DNA of 36,282 bases from Scatacola_A faecigallinarum (GCA_018713605.1 DVOM01000043.1:1-36282); one strand, 5' to 3'; shown: positions 14,732 through 22,017, counted from the first letter of the stretch. The notes: generated from the letters alone by a model not told the origin. Numbers and translations are program-made.

Positions 14732-15450
14732 AGCTGAAATTTGCTCCCCAGCTGTTCTTTGAGCACTTTGCCGGGAACCTCGCGAACCTCGCCCTTTTTG
14801 AGCGAACCGAGCTGGAAAGGGCCGTATGACAAACGTATCAGCCGGGCGACGTCCAAACCGATTGATTTCATCAATTTGCGGATTTCGCGGTTTTTGCCTT
14901 CGCTTAAAGTTACGATCAGCCAGGCGTTGGTACCTTTTTCGGTTTCAACCTCAGCCTTGACCGGCCCATAGCTGACGCCGTCGACAACCGCGCCCTTTTC
15001 CAGCGCCGAAAGTTTTTTCAAGTCGACATAACCGTGAACTTTGACTTTATAGCGGCGGCTCCAGCCGTTTTCGGGAAGCTCGAGTTTGCGCGAGAGTTCG
15101 CCGTTGTTGGTCAGCAGCAGCAAACCTTCGGAGTTCAGGTCCAGGCGACCGACCGAAACGACCCTCGGCATAAACGGCGGCAGGCTGTCAAAAACCGTGG
15201 GGCGGTTTTGGTCGTCCCTATGCGTGGTTAGCAGCCCTACCGGCTTATAATAGAGCCAAAGGCGGGTTGTCTCAATTTCGGGAAGCTTTTCGCCGTCAAA
15301 AAGGATTTTTTCGGTTCCTTCGACGTTGAATGCCGGAGAATCAACAATTTCGCCGTTGACCGTAACCCGTTTCTGCCTGATGTATTCTTCGGCCCGGCGG
15401 CGGGAACAAACCCCGGAACGCGCCATGAATTTTGCCAGTCTTTCGCTCAT
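14728..15450 (-). CDS. RluB/E/F-type 23S rRNA pseudouridine synthase
   Basis: A 240-residue enzyme of the RsuA/RluB/E/F family that isomerises uridine in rRNA. It has an N-terminal S4 RNA-binding domain (residues ~1-60, ERLAKFMARSGVCSRRRAEE) and a catalytic domain with the conserved Asp in GRLDLNSEGLLLLTNNGEL (~103-121), followed by the GxNRxIR-type motif as EGKNREIRKLM. Which uridine it modifies cannot be decided from sequence; RluB is the usual assignment in alphaproteobacteria. It is divergent from tadA across a 71-nt intergenic region and overlaps rsmD. Confidence 0.9.
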   Translation of the reverse strand: MSERLAKFMARSGVCSRRRAEEYIRQKRVTVNGEIVDSPAFNVEGTEKILFDGEKLPEIETTRLWLYYKPVGLLTTHRDDQNRPTVFDSLPPFMPRVVSVGRLDLNSEGLLLLTNNGELSRKLELPENGWSRRYKVKVHGYVDLKKLSALEKGAVVDGVSYGPVKAEVETEKGTNAWLIVTLSEGKNREIRKLMKSIGLDVARLIRLSYGPFQLGSLKKGEVREVPGKVLKEQLGSKFQL

Positions 15451-15521
15451 TTTTTATCTTTCCTTATCTGAAACCTTTGTTATTATATAACCGGATTAAA
15501 TTTAAAAAGCAAAGAGGAATT

Positions 15522-15983
15522 ATGGACGCTCAGAAATATATGCTGCATTGTCTGGAACTGGCGCAGAAGGCAAGCGACGAAGACGAAGTTCCCATCGGGG
15601 CGGCAGTCGTCGACCCCGAAAGCGGTGAAATCGTCAGCGAAGCGTATAATCTCAGCGAACACAAACTTGACGCCACCGCCCATGCCGAAACGCTGGCCAT
15701 TCGCCGCGCCTGCGAAAAACTCGGCGTGAACAGGCTGCGCGGACTGGACCTGTATGTGACGCTGGAACCCTGCACAATGTGCGCGGCGGCGATTTCAATG
15801 GCGCGGATAAAAACCCTCTACTTCGGCGCCTATGACCCCAAAGGCGGCGCAGTCGTCAACGGCGTGCGCTTTTACGATTCCCCGACCTGTCATCACCGGC
15901 CGGAAGTCTGCGGCGGGATTTTGGAGGCCGAATGCGGCGAAATTCTTAAAAGATTCTTTCGCAACAAGCGCCGAAAGGTTTAA
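15522..15983 (+). CDS. tadA: tRNA-specific adenosine deaminase TadA
   Basis: Deaminates A34 to inosine in tRNA-Arg(ACG). The 153-residue product carries the zinc and catalytic signature HAE (in ATAHAETLAIRRA, ~46-58) and PCTMC (~79-83), both essential in this cytidine-deaminase-fold enzyme. The frame is open 30 codons upstream, but the ATG at 15522 has an AGAGGAATT ribosome site and begins at the normal family position. Its stop overlaps the stop of smpB on the other strand (15980-15983). Confidence 0.95.
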   Translation: MDAQKYMLHCLELAQKASDEDEVPIGAAVVDPESGEIVSEAYNLSEHKLDATAHAETLAIRRACEKLGVNRLRGLDLYVTLEPCTMCAAAISMARIKTLYFGAYDPKGGAVVNGVRFYDSPTCHHRPEVCGGILEAECGEILKRFFRNKRRKV

Positions 15984-16468
15984 TGATTGGCATTAATCAG
16001 AATACGTTTCCTGTCGCGGTTCCAGTCACGGTCCTTAATGGTTTCGCGTTTGTCATAGAGTTTTTTGCCGCGGCCGAGGCCGATTTCGAGTTTGGCGCGC
16101 CCGCGGTCGTTGAAAAACAGCTTCATAGCGACCAGCGTCGACCCTTTGCGCGACAGTTCGGAAATAATTTCACAAATTTCCTTATGCAACAGCAAAAGCT
16201 TGCGGTCACGCTTTTCGGCATGGCTTTCGTATCCCTTGTTGGCATATTCGGCAATAAACATATTGGAAATGAACAGTTCGCCGCTTTTTTCAATGCCGTA
16301 AGCGTCGTTGATATTGGCATGGCCGAGACGCAGCGATTTGACCTCGGTACCGGTCAGTTCCAGCCCGGCAACATAAACCTTGTCTATTTGGTAGTCAAAA
16401 TTCGCCCGCCGGTTCTGGGCAACCAGACCGGTGGAAATAAAATCGGATTTTGATACTTTTTTAGCCAT
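15980..16468 (-). CDS. smpB: SsrA-binding protein SmpB
   Basis: Binds tmRNA and delivers it to stalled ribosomes for trans-translation. The 162-residue product shows NRRANFDYQI (~19-28), GLELTGTEVKSLR (~35-47), the long central beta-barrel and the basic tail KLYDKRETIKDRDWNRD (~137-153) that inserts into the mRNA path. The ATG at 16468 begins the conserved MAKK start. The open frame above it (60 codons) crosses a repeat-rich intergenic region and lacks support. The tmRNA gene itself was not found in the window. Confidence 0.95.
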   Translation of the reverse strand: MAKKVSKSDFISTGLVAQNRRANFDYQIDKVYVAGLELTGTEVKSLRLGHANINDAYGIEKSGELFISNMFIAEYANKGYESHAEKRDRKLLLLHKEICEIISELSRKGSTLVAMKLFFNDRGRAKLEIGLGRGKKLYDKRETIKDRDWNRDRKRILINANH

Positions 16469-16533
16469 GTCGTTTTTCCTCGTTTTCCTAGTTATACATA
16501 ATTTGCAAATATAATCAAGAGGAATAGAGCTAA

Positions 16534-16590
16534 CAAGCTGTTGCCGGCTTGACAAGGGGACGCCCTTGAACGCAAGCTGTAGCCAGCTTG
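16534..16590. repeat. Two near-identical palindromic repeats (CAAGCTG...CAGCTTG type)
   Basis: CAAGCTGTTGCCGGCTTG at ~16534 and CAAGCTGTAGCCAGCTTG at ~16573 are successive copies of one imperfect palindrome, each ending in GAC. A related copy, preceded by the same AACG, lies at ~31275. They occupy the ~450-nt gap upstream of smpB, in which I see no protein gene. Confidence 0.6.
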
Positions 16591-16687
16591 ACCGCATTAC
16601 CGGCTGCGGCAAGAACCTTTGCTGAAGCGCGATGCTTCCTGCGTGCATATCGTGAGCAAGTGCCTTGTGTTTTTTTCTCTTTTGGTC

Positions 16688-16710
16688 ATCGTCGGGCTTG
16701 ACCCGACAAT
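16688..16710. repeat. Second copy of the GTCGGGCTTGACCCGAC intergenic palindrome
   Basis: GTCGGG (16691-16696) and CCCGAC (16702-16707) flank CTTGA. It is the reverse-orientation relative of the palindrome at 766-788, with the arms changed in a matched way (CCGGG to TCGGG on both sides), so pairing is kept. Confidence 0.6.
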
Positions 16711-16782
16711 CTCTCGGACATCCGTGAAAAAAGGCGTTGCAAAATAGCTTTTAGCCTTTATAATCATTTCTGCCGACGGAAG

Positions 16783-16893
16783 CGGTTAGACCGACGGCGG
16801 AGTGTCGAAACTCCTCGGATAGAACCGAATATATAACCTCCTGCAAGGGAGGATGGTACGATATAAGCCGCTTTTGCGGACGAATAAGCGTAC
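16783..16893 (+). ncRNA. Structured leader RNA upstream of the small HTH genes
   Basis: Three successive helices: CGGTT (16783-16787) with AACCG (16823-16827), enclosing the hairpin GGAGT-GTCGAA-ACTCC (16799-16814); CCTCC (16837-16841) with GGAGG (16848-16852); and GTACG (16856-16860) with CGTAC (16889-16893), enclosing CCGC-TTTT-GCGG. The last ends ~10 nt before the AAGGAG of the 47-codon ORF. Such density suggests a cis-regulatory leader. No known riboswitch class recognised. Confidence 0.45.
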
Positions 16894-16915
16894 TGGTTTT
16901 GTAAGGAGTTTTTTT

Positions 16916-17059
16916 ATGTTTAACAATCTTTTTAACCCAATATATCCGGTTATTTTCAACCCTCCTTTTATGCAAAACCGAACCGGATATGGATTAGAAA
17001 GGTTGTTGTTATGTCAGACAAACAAATCAGAAAACAAAATCTACGGAAGTTACGTTTAG
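16916..17059 (+). CDS. Possible 47-residue leader peptide or small protein
   Basis: ATG at 16916 with a strong GTAAGGAG site, encoding 47 residues that begin MFNNLFNPIYPVIFNPPF: aromatic, Asn- and Pro-rich, then polar. It overlaps the start of the HTH-like gene at 17011 by 49 nt in another frame. That overlap and the structured RNA before it fit a leader peptide that couples or attenuates translation of the HTH gene. It could instead be a chance ORF behind a real ribosome site. No homology recognised. Confidence 0.35.
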   Translation: MFNNLFNPIYPVIFNPPFMQNRTGYGLERLLLCQTNKSENKIYGSYV

Positions 17060-17247
17060 AGTACGGCGAAAGTTTTCGCCGGGCTTTGGAAGAACGGCAT
17101 CTGACACCGGAAGAGTTCAGCAAACAAAGCAAAATACCGCTGAAGTTTGTTAAAGAACATTTAAGCGGTGAAATACGCTTTTTGGGACATCTGAACTATA
17201 TATCGTTTCTTTTGAACAAACGCATAAAAATAAAGCTGATTGATTAA
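17011..17247 (+). CDS. Small HTH-like protein (78 aa)
   Basis: A 78-residue basic protein. Residues ~28-78 contain a helix-turn-helix-like stretch, LTPEEFSKQSKIPLKFVKEH, ending in a strand-like KRIKIKLID. It resembles short XRE-type antitoxin or regulator domains in pattern, though it is too short for a full Cro fold. The ATG at 17011 has an AGAAAGG site. Its C-terminal ~48 residues match the end of the broken gene at 17432-17753 (shared IP, GHL, KI-I-LI spacing), so the two are paralogues. No toxin partner is visible beside it. Confidence 0.55.
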   Translation: MSDKQIRKQNLRKLRLEYGESFRRALEERHLTPEEFSKQSKIPLKFVKEHLSGEIRFLGHLNYISFLLNKRIKIKLID

Positions 17248-17329
17248 ACAGTTTCCACTTGGGAACCTAATTTTGTATCGGTTGCTGACGCGAACCTCAC
17301 TCAATAAGGTTTACCAAGATCTTGCAGAC

Positions 17330-17358
17330 AAAACCAGCCGGAGCAGCGGCTGGTTTTG
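17330..17358 (+). terminator. Terminator after the first HTH-like gene
   Basis: AAAACCAGCCG (17330-17340) pairs with CGGCTGGTTTT (17347-17357). The stem is strong (11 bp) but the trailing T-run is only four, partly within the stem. A smaller hairpin AACCT/AGGTT precedes it (~17293-17310). Confidence 0.55.
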
Positions 17359-17431
17359 CTTAGCAATCCTCCGCCTTTTCCAAACGAAAGGGTGGTTTTG
17401 TTTTAACAAAACATTGAAGGAGTTGAACATA

Positions 17432-17753
17432 ATGGCAACCAAAAACCACGAAATCATCAAAATCAGGAACGGCATTGCCCTAATTGTATGAAACCCGCGT
17501 TTGTCCTGTAAGCCTCGCGGTTTTTGCTGCCGCTCAACCGCTCGCCAACAGGACTGCACCGCAGCCGGCTCGCAGCTTCACTGGAGCTGCTCCCCACGCT
17601 GCGCACCTGTCGCTGGCGCAGGTCGAAAAGCTGTCCGGCATTCCGGCCAATATTATCGACTTGCTGGAAGTCGGCATCAAACCGGTTGACCTCGGACATC
17701 TGCACCAGCTGGCCAAAGCCTACGGCAAGGCGGTCAAAATTACCCTGATATGA
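17432..17753 (+). pseudogene. Interrupted paralogue of the small HTH-like gene
   Basis: An ATG at 17432 with an excellent AAGGAGTTG site starts a 19-codon ORF (MATKNHEIIKIRNGIALIV) that stops at 17491. In another frame, 17607-17753 encodes LSLAQVEKLSGIP...LGHLHQLAKAYGKAVKITLI, matching the C-terminal half of the protein at 17011. Between them ~115 bp are read as atypical Pro/Ala/Arg-rich sequence in every frame. They contain an inverted pair GTCCTGT/ACAGGAC (around 17503-17556) and GCAGCT/AGCTGC. I read this as an HTH gene split by a short insertion or frameshift. A TTG-start ORF (17484) spanning the HTH part, or a leader peptide plus gene, are alternatives. Confidence 0.4.
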
Positions 17754-17755
17754 AA

Positions 17756-17785
17756 AAAGCCCCGCAACAGCGGGGCTTTGTTTTA
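17756..17785. terminator. Bidirectional terminator, HTH region / bactofilin
   Basis: AAAGCCCCGC (17756-17765) pairs with GCGGGGCTTT (17770-17779) around an AACA loop, followed by GTTTT. It serves the plus-strand HTH region and the minus-strand bactofilin gene. Confidence 0.9.
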
Positions 17786-18244
17786 GTTGTTTGCAACTTT
17801 TTTTGACGTCCGGGCATGAGAATCGGTAAGCATCAAATCCGGTTTGGACTGTTCTGCCGGAATCGGCGCGCCGGAACGGATGCAATGTCCGTCAATATAA
17901 GCGCCGGGTTCAATGGCAATCTGATTGTGAGTCGCGTCGCCCAAAAGCTTGGCGGTTTTGGCGACAAACAGTTTGTCTACGTTCGCCTTGCCCTGCAACA
18001 GGCCGTAAAGATGCAGATTGCTGACATTGACCGAACCGATGACGGCACCTTTAAGACCGATAACCAGTTCTTCGCAGGTAATATCGCCTTCGACACGGCC
18101 GTCAACATGGACAATGCCATTGCTGATGATGTCGCCGGTAAGCTTGGTATTTTCGCTGATGATGCTCGGAACGGGCACCGTCGGCGCATTGTTCAGCTTG
18201 CGGGCAAATTTCAGATAAGCGAGACGTTTTAGCTTTTTAAACAT
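17783..18244 (-). CDS. Bactofilin (polymer-forming cytoskeletal protein)
   Basis: A 153-residue bactofilin (DUF583). Bactofilins self-assemble without nucleotide into filaments that recruit cell-wall enzymes at the inner membrane. A short basic N-terminal tail (~1-25) precedes the right-handed beta-helix core (~28-115), visible as repeated hydrophobic strands with glycine turns (SENTKLTGDIISNGIVHVDG, GDITCEELVIG, GSVNVSNLHLYG). A Pro/Ser-rich tail follows. The gene directly follows an M23 peptidase gene (11-nt gap), the classic pairing in which the bactofilin localises the hydrolase. Confidence 0.93.
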   Translation of the reverse strand: MFKKLKRLAYLKFARKLNNAPTVPVPSIISENTKLTGDIISNGIVHVDGRVEGDITCEELVIGLKGAVIGSVNVSNLHLYGLLQGKANVDKLFVAKTAKLLGDATHNQIAIEPGAYIDGHCIRSGAPIPAEQSKPDLMLTDSHARTSKKVANN

Positions 18245-18255
18245 AGTTTTATCCT

Positions 18256-19482
18256 TTAAGATATTTTAGCTTTCAAGAACGGCATCGGGTCGACGTTTTT
18301 TCCCATATACAAAACTTCATAATGAAGATGCGGGCCTGTCGAACGTCCGGTTGTGCCAACCTCTCCCAATGTTTCATCATACTCCACATATTGTCCTTTT
18401 TTAACATAGATTTTATTCATATGTGCATATTTTGTCTGAAAACCGTTGCCATGGTCAACGACGACAAGGTTTCCGTAGCCGCCGGCATATTCGGCGCGCG
18501 TAACTTTGCCCTTGGCCTTGACCTTGATTTTGTTGCCGGTGCGGCTGGCAAGGTCCATGCCCTTATGACGGGCACGCTTGCCGTTAAACGGATCGGAACG
18601 CGAACCGTACTGCGACGTTACCCAATAGCTCCAAACCGGTTTGCCGATGGGAATATACTGAACGACTTCCCTATAATATTCCAAATCGTCGTAACTTTCG
18701 AAAATTTTGGAGATTTTGTCGTCAAGTTCCTTGTCTTTAACCAAATTACGGCGGTCCGGAATATAGGGGCCGCCGCTGTTATTTCTGCGTTTCGAGTTTG
18801 CCAGGGCATTAAAATACAATCCCTTGTTTTTAAGAGCCTGGTTGATGGAATTGATGGCAGACTTTATTTTGCCCATTTCCTTGCCGGCAATGCCGTCAAT
18901 GCGTTCCAGAACTTCCATCTCGGCCTTTTTGATTTCCTTAATGGTTTCTTCCAGACTGCTCATCTGCTTTTTCAGTTCGTCGCGTTCGGAAGCGGCAATG
19001 TCGCGCTGTAACAGGGCTTCGCTCAAAGAGGTCTTCTGCGAAAGGGTTTCGCTGCTGAGCCAGTCCTTTTCGTCGGTAATCTGTCTGATTTTGTCTTCGA
19101 CAATCATCGCCTGACGTTTATAATTGTCAAACTCCTTGTTGTTTTTGACGCCGCCGCTGTCTATCGAACTAATCATGGCGCCGATGTTTTTGTGCAGGGC
19201 CACGAAGTCGGTCATCAGTTCGACGTAGGCGTCGCGCGTTTCGTCCAGTTCGCGGTTCTTGTACGAAATGATGTGGCCGGAGCGGTTGTAAAGGTAATAC
19301 GAATAGAAACTCCACATGCCAATCAGCAGCAGCACGGCCAGAAAAACGACCTGCGCCCGCGAAGAAATCTGCCAGACCTTGGCACAGCCGGAACTGCGGA
19401 AAATGATTTCCTTTTCCGAGAAAAGCGGCTTCTTTTCCTTATACTGCATATGAGCCGGCGCCTTGTCATTGACTATATTCAT
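18256..19482 (-). CDS. M23/LytM-family peptidoglycan endopeptidase
   Basis: A 408-residue membrane-anchored protein. It has a cytoplasmic N-terminus, one transmembrane helix (~45-65, VVFLAVLLLIGMWSFYSYY), a long coiled coil (~75-215) and a C-terminal LytM domain (~300-400). The zinc-ligand motifs are HKGMDL (H-x3-D) and HLHYEV (H-x-H), both intact, so it should be a working DD-endopeptidase rather than an EnvC-like regulator. The ATG at 19482 is preferred; the frame is open 28 codons up through low-complexity sequence. It is upstream of the bactofilin gene, matching the peptidase-bactofilin cell-shape modules of other proteobacteria. Confidence 0.92.
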   Translation of the reverse strand: MNIVNDKAPAHMQYKEKKPLFSEKEIIFRSSGCAKVWQISSRAQVVFLAVLLLIGMWSFYSYYLYNRSGHIISYKNRELDETRDAYVELMTDFVALHKNIGAMISSIDSGGVKNNKEFDNYKRQAMIVEDKIRQITDEKDWLSSETLSQKTSLSEALLQRDIAASERDELKKQMSSLEETIKEIKKAEMEVLERIDGIAGKEMGKIKSAINSINQALKNKGLYFNALANSKRRNNSGGPYIPDRRNLVKDKELDDKISKIFESYDDLEYYREVVQYIPIGKPVWSYWVTSQYGSRSDPFNGKRARHKGMDLASRTGNKIKVKAKGKVTRAEYAGGYGNLVVVDHGNGFQTKYAHMNKIYVKKGQYVEYDETLGEVGTTGRSTGPHLHYEVLYMGKNVDPMPFLKAKIS

Positions 19483-19655
19483 ACAAATCCCAGCCCGGAC
19501 ACGCCGGGTCAATAAATTGTTATTAAACAAATTTAGCAATGTATTGTATAGCAAATTAAATTCCAAAAATACAGCTTTTTTTGCCCAGTTATCCCAACTC
19601 GGCGATTAACATATTGATAATGAACGATTTTTAAAGGTTTCCAGATAAGGCTTTT

Positions 19656-19979
19656 TTACTTATTTTCGGTCTCGTCAAGAATGACAAACTCGTCATTGCC
19701 GGCAAAATTCAAAACCACGCGGGCCCGTTCGTCGAGCATATCCAAATCCAGGCTGGAGGAAGAAAGCAGGCGAACCTTGGCTTCAAGTTTCTGTTTTTGG
19801 GCGCTGTACTGGGCGGCAATGGTTCTGGCATAGGCGATTTCCTTGCTCAGATACATATATTTGAGCAGGCCGCGCTCGCCGTTGATGGTGTAAAAGCTGA
19901 AATAGAAAAAAAGCAGGACGCAGAGAATCAGAAAACCGGAGTTTTTAATTTTATTCGGCAAATCTAAAAATAATCCCAT
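19656..19979 (-). CDS. ftsB: FtsB/DivIC-family septum formation initiator
   Basis: A 107-residue bitopic membrane protein with a transmembrane helix at ~14-33 (FLILCVLLFFYFSFYTI). Then NGERGLLKYMYL, the family's G-x-x-G-L motif, a short coiled coil (~50-78) and a C-terminal tail with LDLDMLDERARVVLNF, the conserved D-(x)2-E-E/R-A-R segment. FtsB forms a complex with FtsL and FtsQ that activates FtsWI; FtsL and FtsI are encoded at 32.8-35.0 kb. Start ATG at 19979; a GTG four codons earlier is possible. It is 173 nt upstream of the M23 gene. Confidence 0.88.
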   Translation of the reverse strand: MGLFLDLPNKIKNSGFLILCVLLFFYFSFYTINGERGLLKYMYLSKEIAYARTIAAQYSAQKQKLEAKVRLLSSSSLDLDMLDERARVVLNFAGNDEFVILDETENK

Positions 19980-20134
19980 TTTCTTTCCCACACGTATTTA
20001 AGCAAGACTCTGCCGGTTTTTCCGGACATAAGAGATTGCACCATATTTAAGTTAACAATTGGTTACAAAAAGCTGATTCGGCTTAATCTTTAATTTTTAT
20101 TTTTGTTCCGGTTTTAACGATGTTTTAACGTAAG

Positions 20135-20164
20135 AAAAAGTCCCGGAAACAGACTCCCGGGACT
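20135..20164 (-). terminator. Terminator of the lipoprotein gene
   Basis: On the minus strand AGTCCCGG (20164-20157) pairs with CCGGGACT (20146-20139), followed by TTTTTCTT. It is 20 nt after the lipoprotein stop. Confidence 0.85.
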
Positions 20165-20183
20165 GACTGCGTTTCGGCAGAAA

Positions 20184-20594
20184 TCAGCGGGCGACGCAAT
20201 CGTTGCCGCGCCACTTCCAGCCGGTGATGATACCGTCCTGAATCAGGAATGCGGTCTGGCAGATTTCCTCGACCTGATAGCCGAAAGTCTGGCTGTAGGG
20301 GCCAAAGTCATAGTTGTCCATAAACGGCGAATAGAGCACGGTATCGCTCGGCTGGGCGCCGGTCGTGTTGTAAATGTAGTATTCAGACGGCACATAGACG
20401 TTATTGGCCTTGGTATAGGTTATAATCTTGTCGCCGTTGTCCAGAATGCGGGTTGCGCTCGGGCGGCCCCATTTGGCGACCAGCGAACTTTCGGTCTTGC
20501 CGACCCAGCCGGCCAGCTTCCGGTCGTATTTTTCCGACGTGGCACAGGCAAACAGAAACATTACCAGCACCAAAGCAAAAGAAACTTTCTTCAT
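20184..20594 (-). CDS. Lipoprotein of unknown function
   Basis: A 136-residue precursor with a signal peptide (MKKVSFALVLVMFLFAC) and lipobox LFAC, lipidated Cys at residue 17. The mature part has LAGWVGKTESSLVAKWGRPSATR near its start, the SmpA/OmlA-like pattern (W-G-x-x-x-x-x-L-x-x-x-W-G-x-P) shared by many small outer-membrane lipoproteins. It ends with GWKWRGNDCVA, a second conserved block of that type. Two further cysteines could bond. The ATG at 20594 is fixed by a very strong AGGGAGGAAG site; the open frame above it is not. It is divergent from surE. Confidence 0.82.
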   Translation of the reverse strand: MKKVSFALVLVMFLFACATSEKYDRKLAGWVGKTESSLVAKWGRPSATRILDNGDKIITYTKANNVYVPSEYYIYNTTGAQPSDTVLYSPFMDNYDFGPYSQTFGYQVEEICQTAFLIQDGIITGWKWRGNDCVAR

Positions 20595-20721
20595 TGTCTT
20601 CCTCCCTGAAATTGCGTTTTCAGAGTCCAGATAATCGTTAAAGCGCAAATTTCAATTAAAACCATTGAATAGTGGCGATTTCTGTTTCATATTATGAATT
20701 ATTGCAACCAAAGGAGCGCTC

Positions 20722-21540
20722 ATGTTTTTTAAGCCGATATCAGACCTGAAAAATGCCCGGATTCTCATATGCAACGACGACGGCATTGATGCCGAAGGCA
20801 TAAAAATTCTGGAAGAGGAAACCCGCAAAATCTGCGGCGACGTCTGGGTAGCCGCGCCGGACCGACAAAAAAGCAGTTCCGGGCATGCACATGTGTCGTC
20901 AATGCTGCTGCCGCGTGACTGCGCTTCCGCAGAAGAAGTCAGACAGATAAAAAAAATCGACGACCGGCATTTTGCCATCGACGGCACGCCGGGCGACTGC
21001 GTCTATATGGCTCTGCGTTTTCTTTTTCGCGACAAACATCCCGACTTGCTGCTGTCCGGCGTCAACTTCGGGCGCAATCTTGCCGAAGACGTTACCTACT
21101 CGGGCACAATCGGCGCGGCTATGGAAGGCATCATCCGCGGCGTACCTGCCATTGCCTTTTCACAGCATATGGGGAAAAACGCCCGTCAAGACTGGGACGC
21201 ATCCCGACATTTTATCCGGCCGCTGCTTGAACGGCTGACAAAATTTTCCTTCCCGATGAATACGCTGGTTAACGTCAATTTTCCCGACTGCCCGGCAGAC
21301 GAAGTCCGCGGCGTCAAGCTCTCGAGAATCGGCGAATGGCGCTTTACGGAGAATCCGCCGGAATACAAACTTCGCTGCCGGCGAAACTATACCGGACAGG
21401 AAACGGAAAAATCCGATTATCCTGCCGATTATGAGGTTGTTGCTGAAAACAAAATTTCGGTAACGCCAATCAGCATCGACCTGACCGATTATGCCAGTCT
21501 TCCGCGGCTGGCCGACATTTTGAAAGACATTAAAGTTTAG
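20722..21540 (+). CDS. surE: 5'/3'-nucleotidase SurE
   Basis: Metal-dependent survival protein that dephosphorylates nucleoside monophosphates and short polyphosphates. The 272-residue product has the catalytic NDDG (18-21), VAAPDRQKSSSGHA (~43-56), GTPGDCVYMAL (~93-103), LLLSGVNFGRNL (~111-122) and VTYSGTIGAAMEG (~126-138). These are all the family blocks including metal-binding Asp19/Asp20, Ser and Asn. The start has an AAAGGAG site. Its last codons overlap the end of the minus-strand spanin-like gene by 11 nt. Confidence 0.95.
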   Translation: MFFKPISDLKNARILICNDDGIDAEGIKILEEETRKICGDVWVAAPDRQKSSSGHAHVSSMLLPRDCASAEEVRQIKKIDDRHFAIDGTPGDCVYMALRFLFRDKHPDLLLSGVNFGRNLAEDVTYSGTIGAAMEGIIRGVPAIAFSQHMGKNARQDWDASRHFIRPLLERLTKFSFPMNTLVNVNFPDCPADEVRGVKLSRIGEWRFTENPPEYKLRCRRNYTGQETEKSDYPADYEVVAENKISVTPISIDLTDYASLPRLADILKDIKV

Positions 21541-21769
21541 GTTGGGCGCAGATTTCCAGTTCACGGCGGAGTTTGTCCACGCGCCCTATCCATTCCCAGG
21601 TTGCGGACAGTTTTTCGGCGGAAATCTGTTCCAGCTCGGAGGCCACTTTCGCACCGGCGACAGGATAACGCGGGCAGTAGTTATAATTCGTTGCGGCGCA
21701 TGAGCTCAAGCAGCTCAGCACGGGAAGCATTAGGGCGCGAATAAATATCCGCTTTCCGACGTTCGACAT
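21530..21769 (-). CDS. Rz1-like outer-membrane spanin lipoprotein
   Basis: A 79-residue lipoprotein precursor: signal peptide MSNVGKRIFIRALMLPVLSC and lipobox LSSC (Cys24). The ~55-residue mature part contains CPRYPVAGAKVASELE and ATWEWIGRVDKLRRELEIC. This looks like the o-spanin lipoproteins of phages with an Rz/Rz1 system: short, lipidated, with a paired Cys and a WEW-x-x-R-(V/L)-DKL ending. It starts in another frame inside the upstream Rz-like gene with a strong AGGAGGT site, the hallmark overlapping architecture. In phages the pair fuses inner and outer membranes at lysis. Assignment is by architecture and pattern. Confidence 0.55.
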   Translation of the reverse strand: MSNVGKRIFIRALMLPVLSCLSSCAATNYNYCPRYPVAGAKVASELEQISAEKLSATWEWIGRVDKLRRELEICAQPKL

Positions 21770-21887
21770 ATCTGATTACCTCCTTTTCCCTGACCAGTGT
21801 TTCAATTTTGCAGCTGCTGCGTCCCAAACGGTAGAACAAGGCGCAGACAAGCGCCGCCCCAAAGACGGCAAAGATGATTTTCGACAT
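21681..21887 (-). CDS. Rz-like inner-membrane spanin
   Basis: A 68-residue protein with one N-terminal transmembrane helix (~3-20, IIFAVFGAALVCALFY), then a charged helix (IETLVREKEVIRYVERRKADIY) and RPNASRAELLELMRRNEL. Phage i-spanins are type II membrane proteins with a periplasmic helix, and this N-terminal anchor and helix fit a short one. It overlaps the Rz1-like lipoprotein by 89 nt in a different frame. The start has AAGGAAAT. No holin, endolysin or other phage gene is seen nearby. A terminator sits 25 nt upstream, so expression would need a promoter in that narrow gap. Confidence 0.52.
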   Translation of the reverse strand: MSKIIFAVFGAALVCALFYRLGRSSCKIETLVREKEVIRYVERRKADIYSRPNASRAELLELMRRNEL

Positions 21888-21910
21888 TGGATTTCCTTAT
21901 ATATGACACA

Positions 21911-21940
21911 AAAAAATCCGCCAATTATCAGGCGGATTTT
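21911..21940. terminator. Bidirectional terminator upstream of the spanin pair
   Basis: AAAATCCGCC (21913-21922) pairs with GGCGGATTTT (21931-21940), with T6 following on the minus strand. It should stop the transcript coming from the 22018-22413 gene and shields the spanin genes. Confidence 0.85.
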
Positions 21941-22017
21941 AAATACACTTGCGGCAAGTGATGTCTTTTTCTAACATAAAAGCGGAAACTTGTCAAGGAA
22001 ATTATTCCTACTGACTT

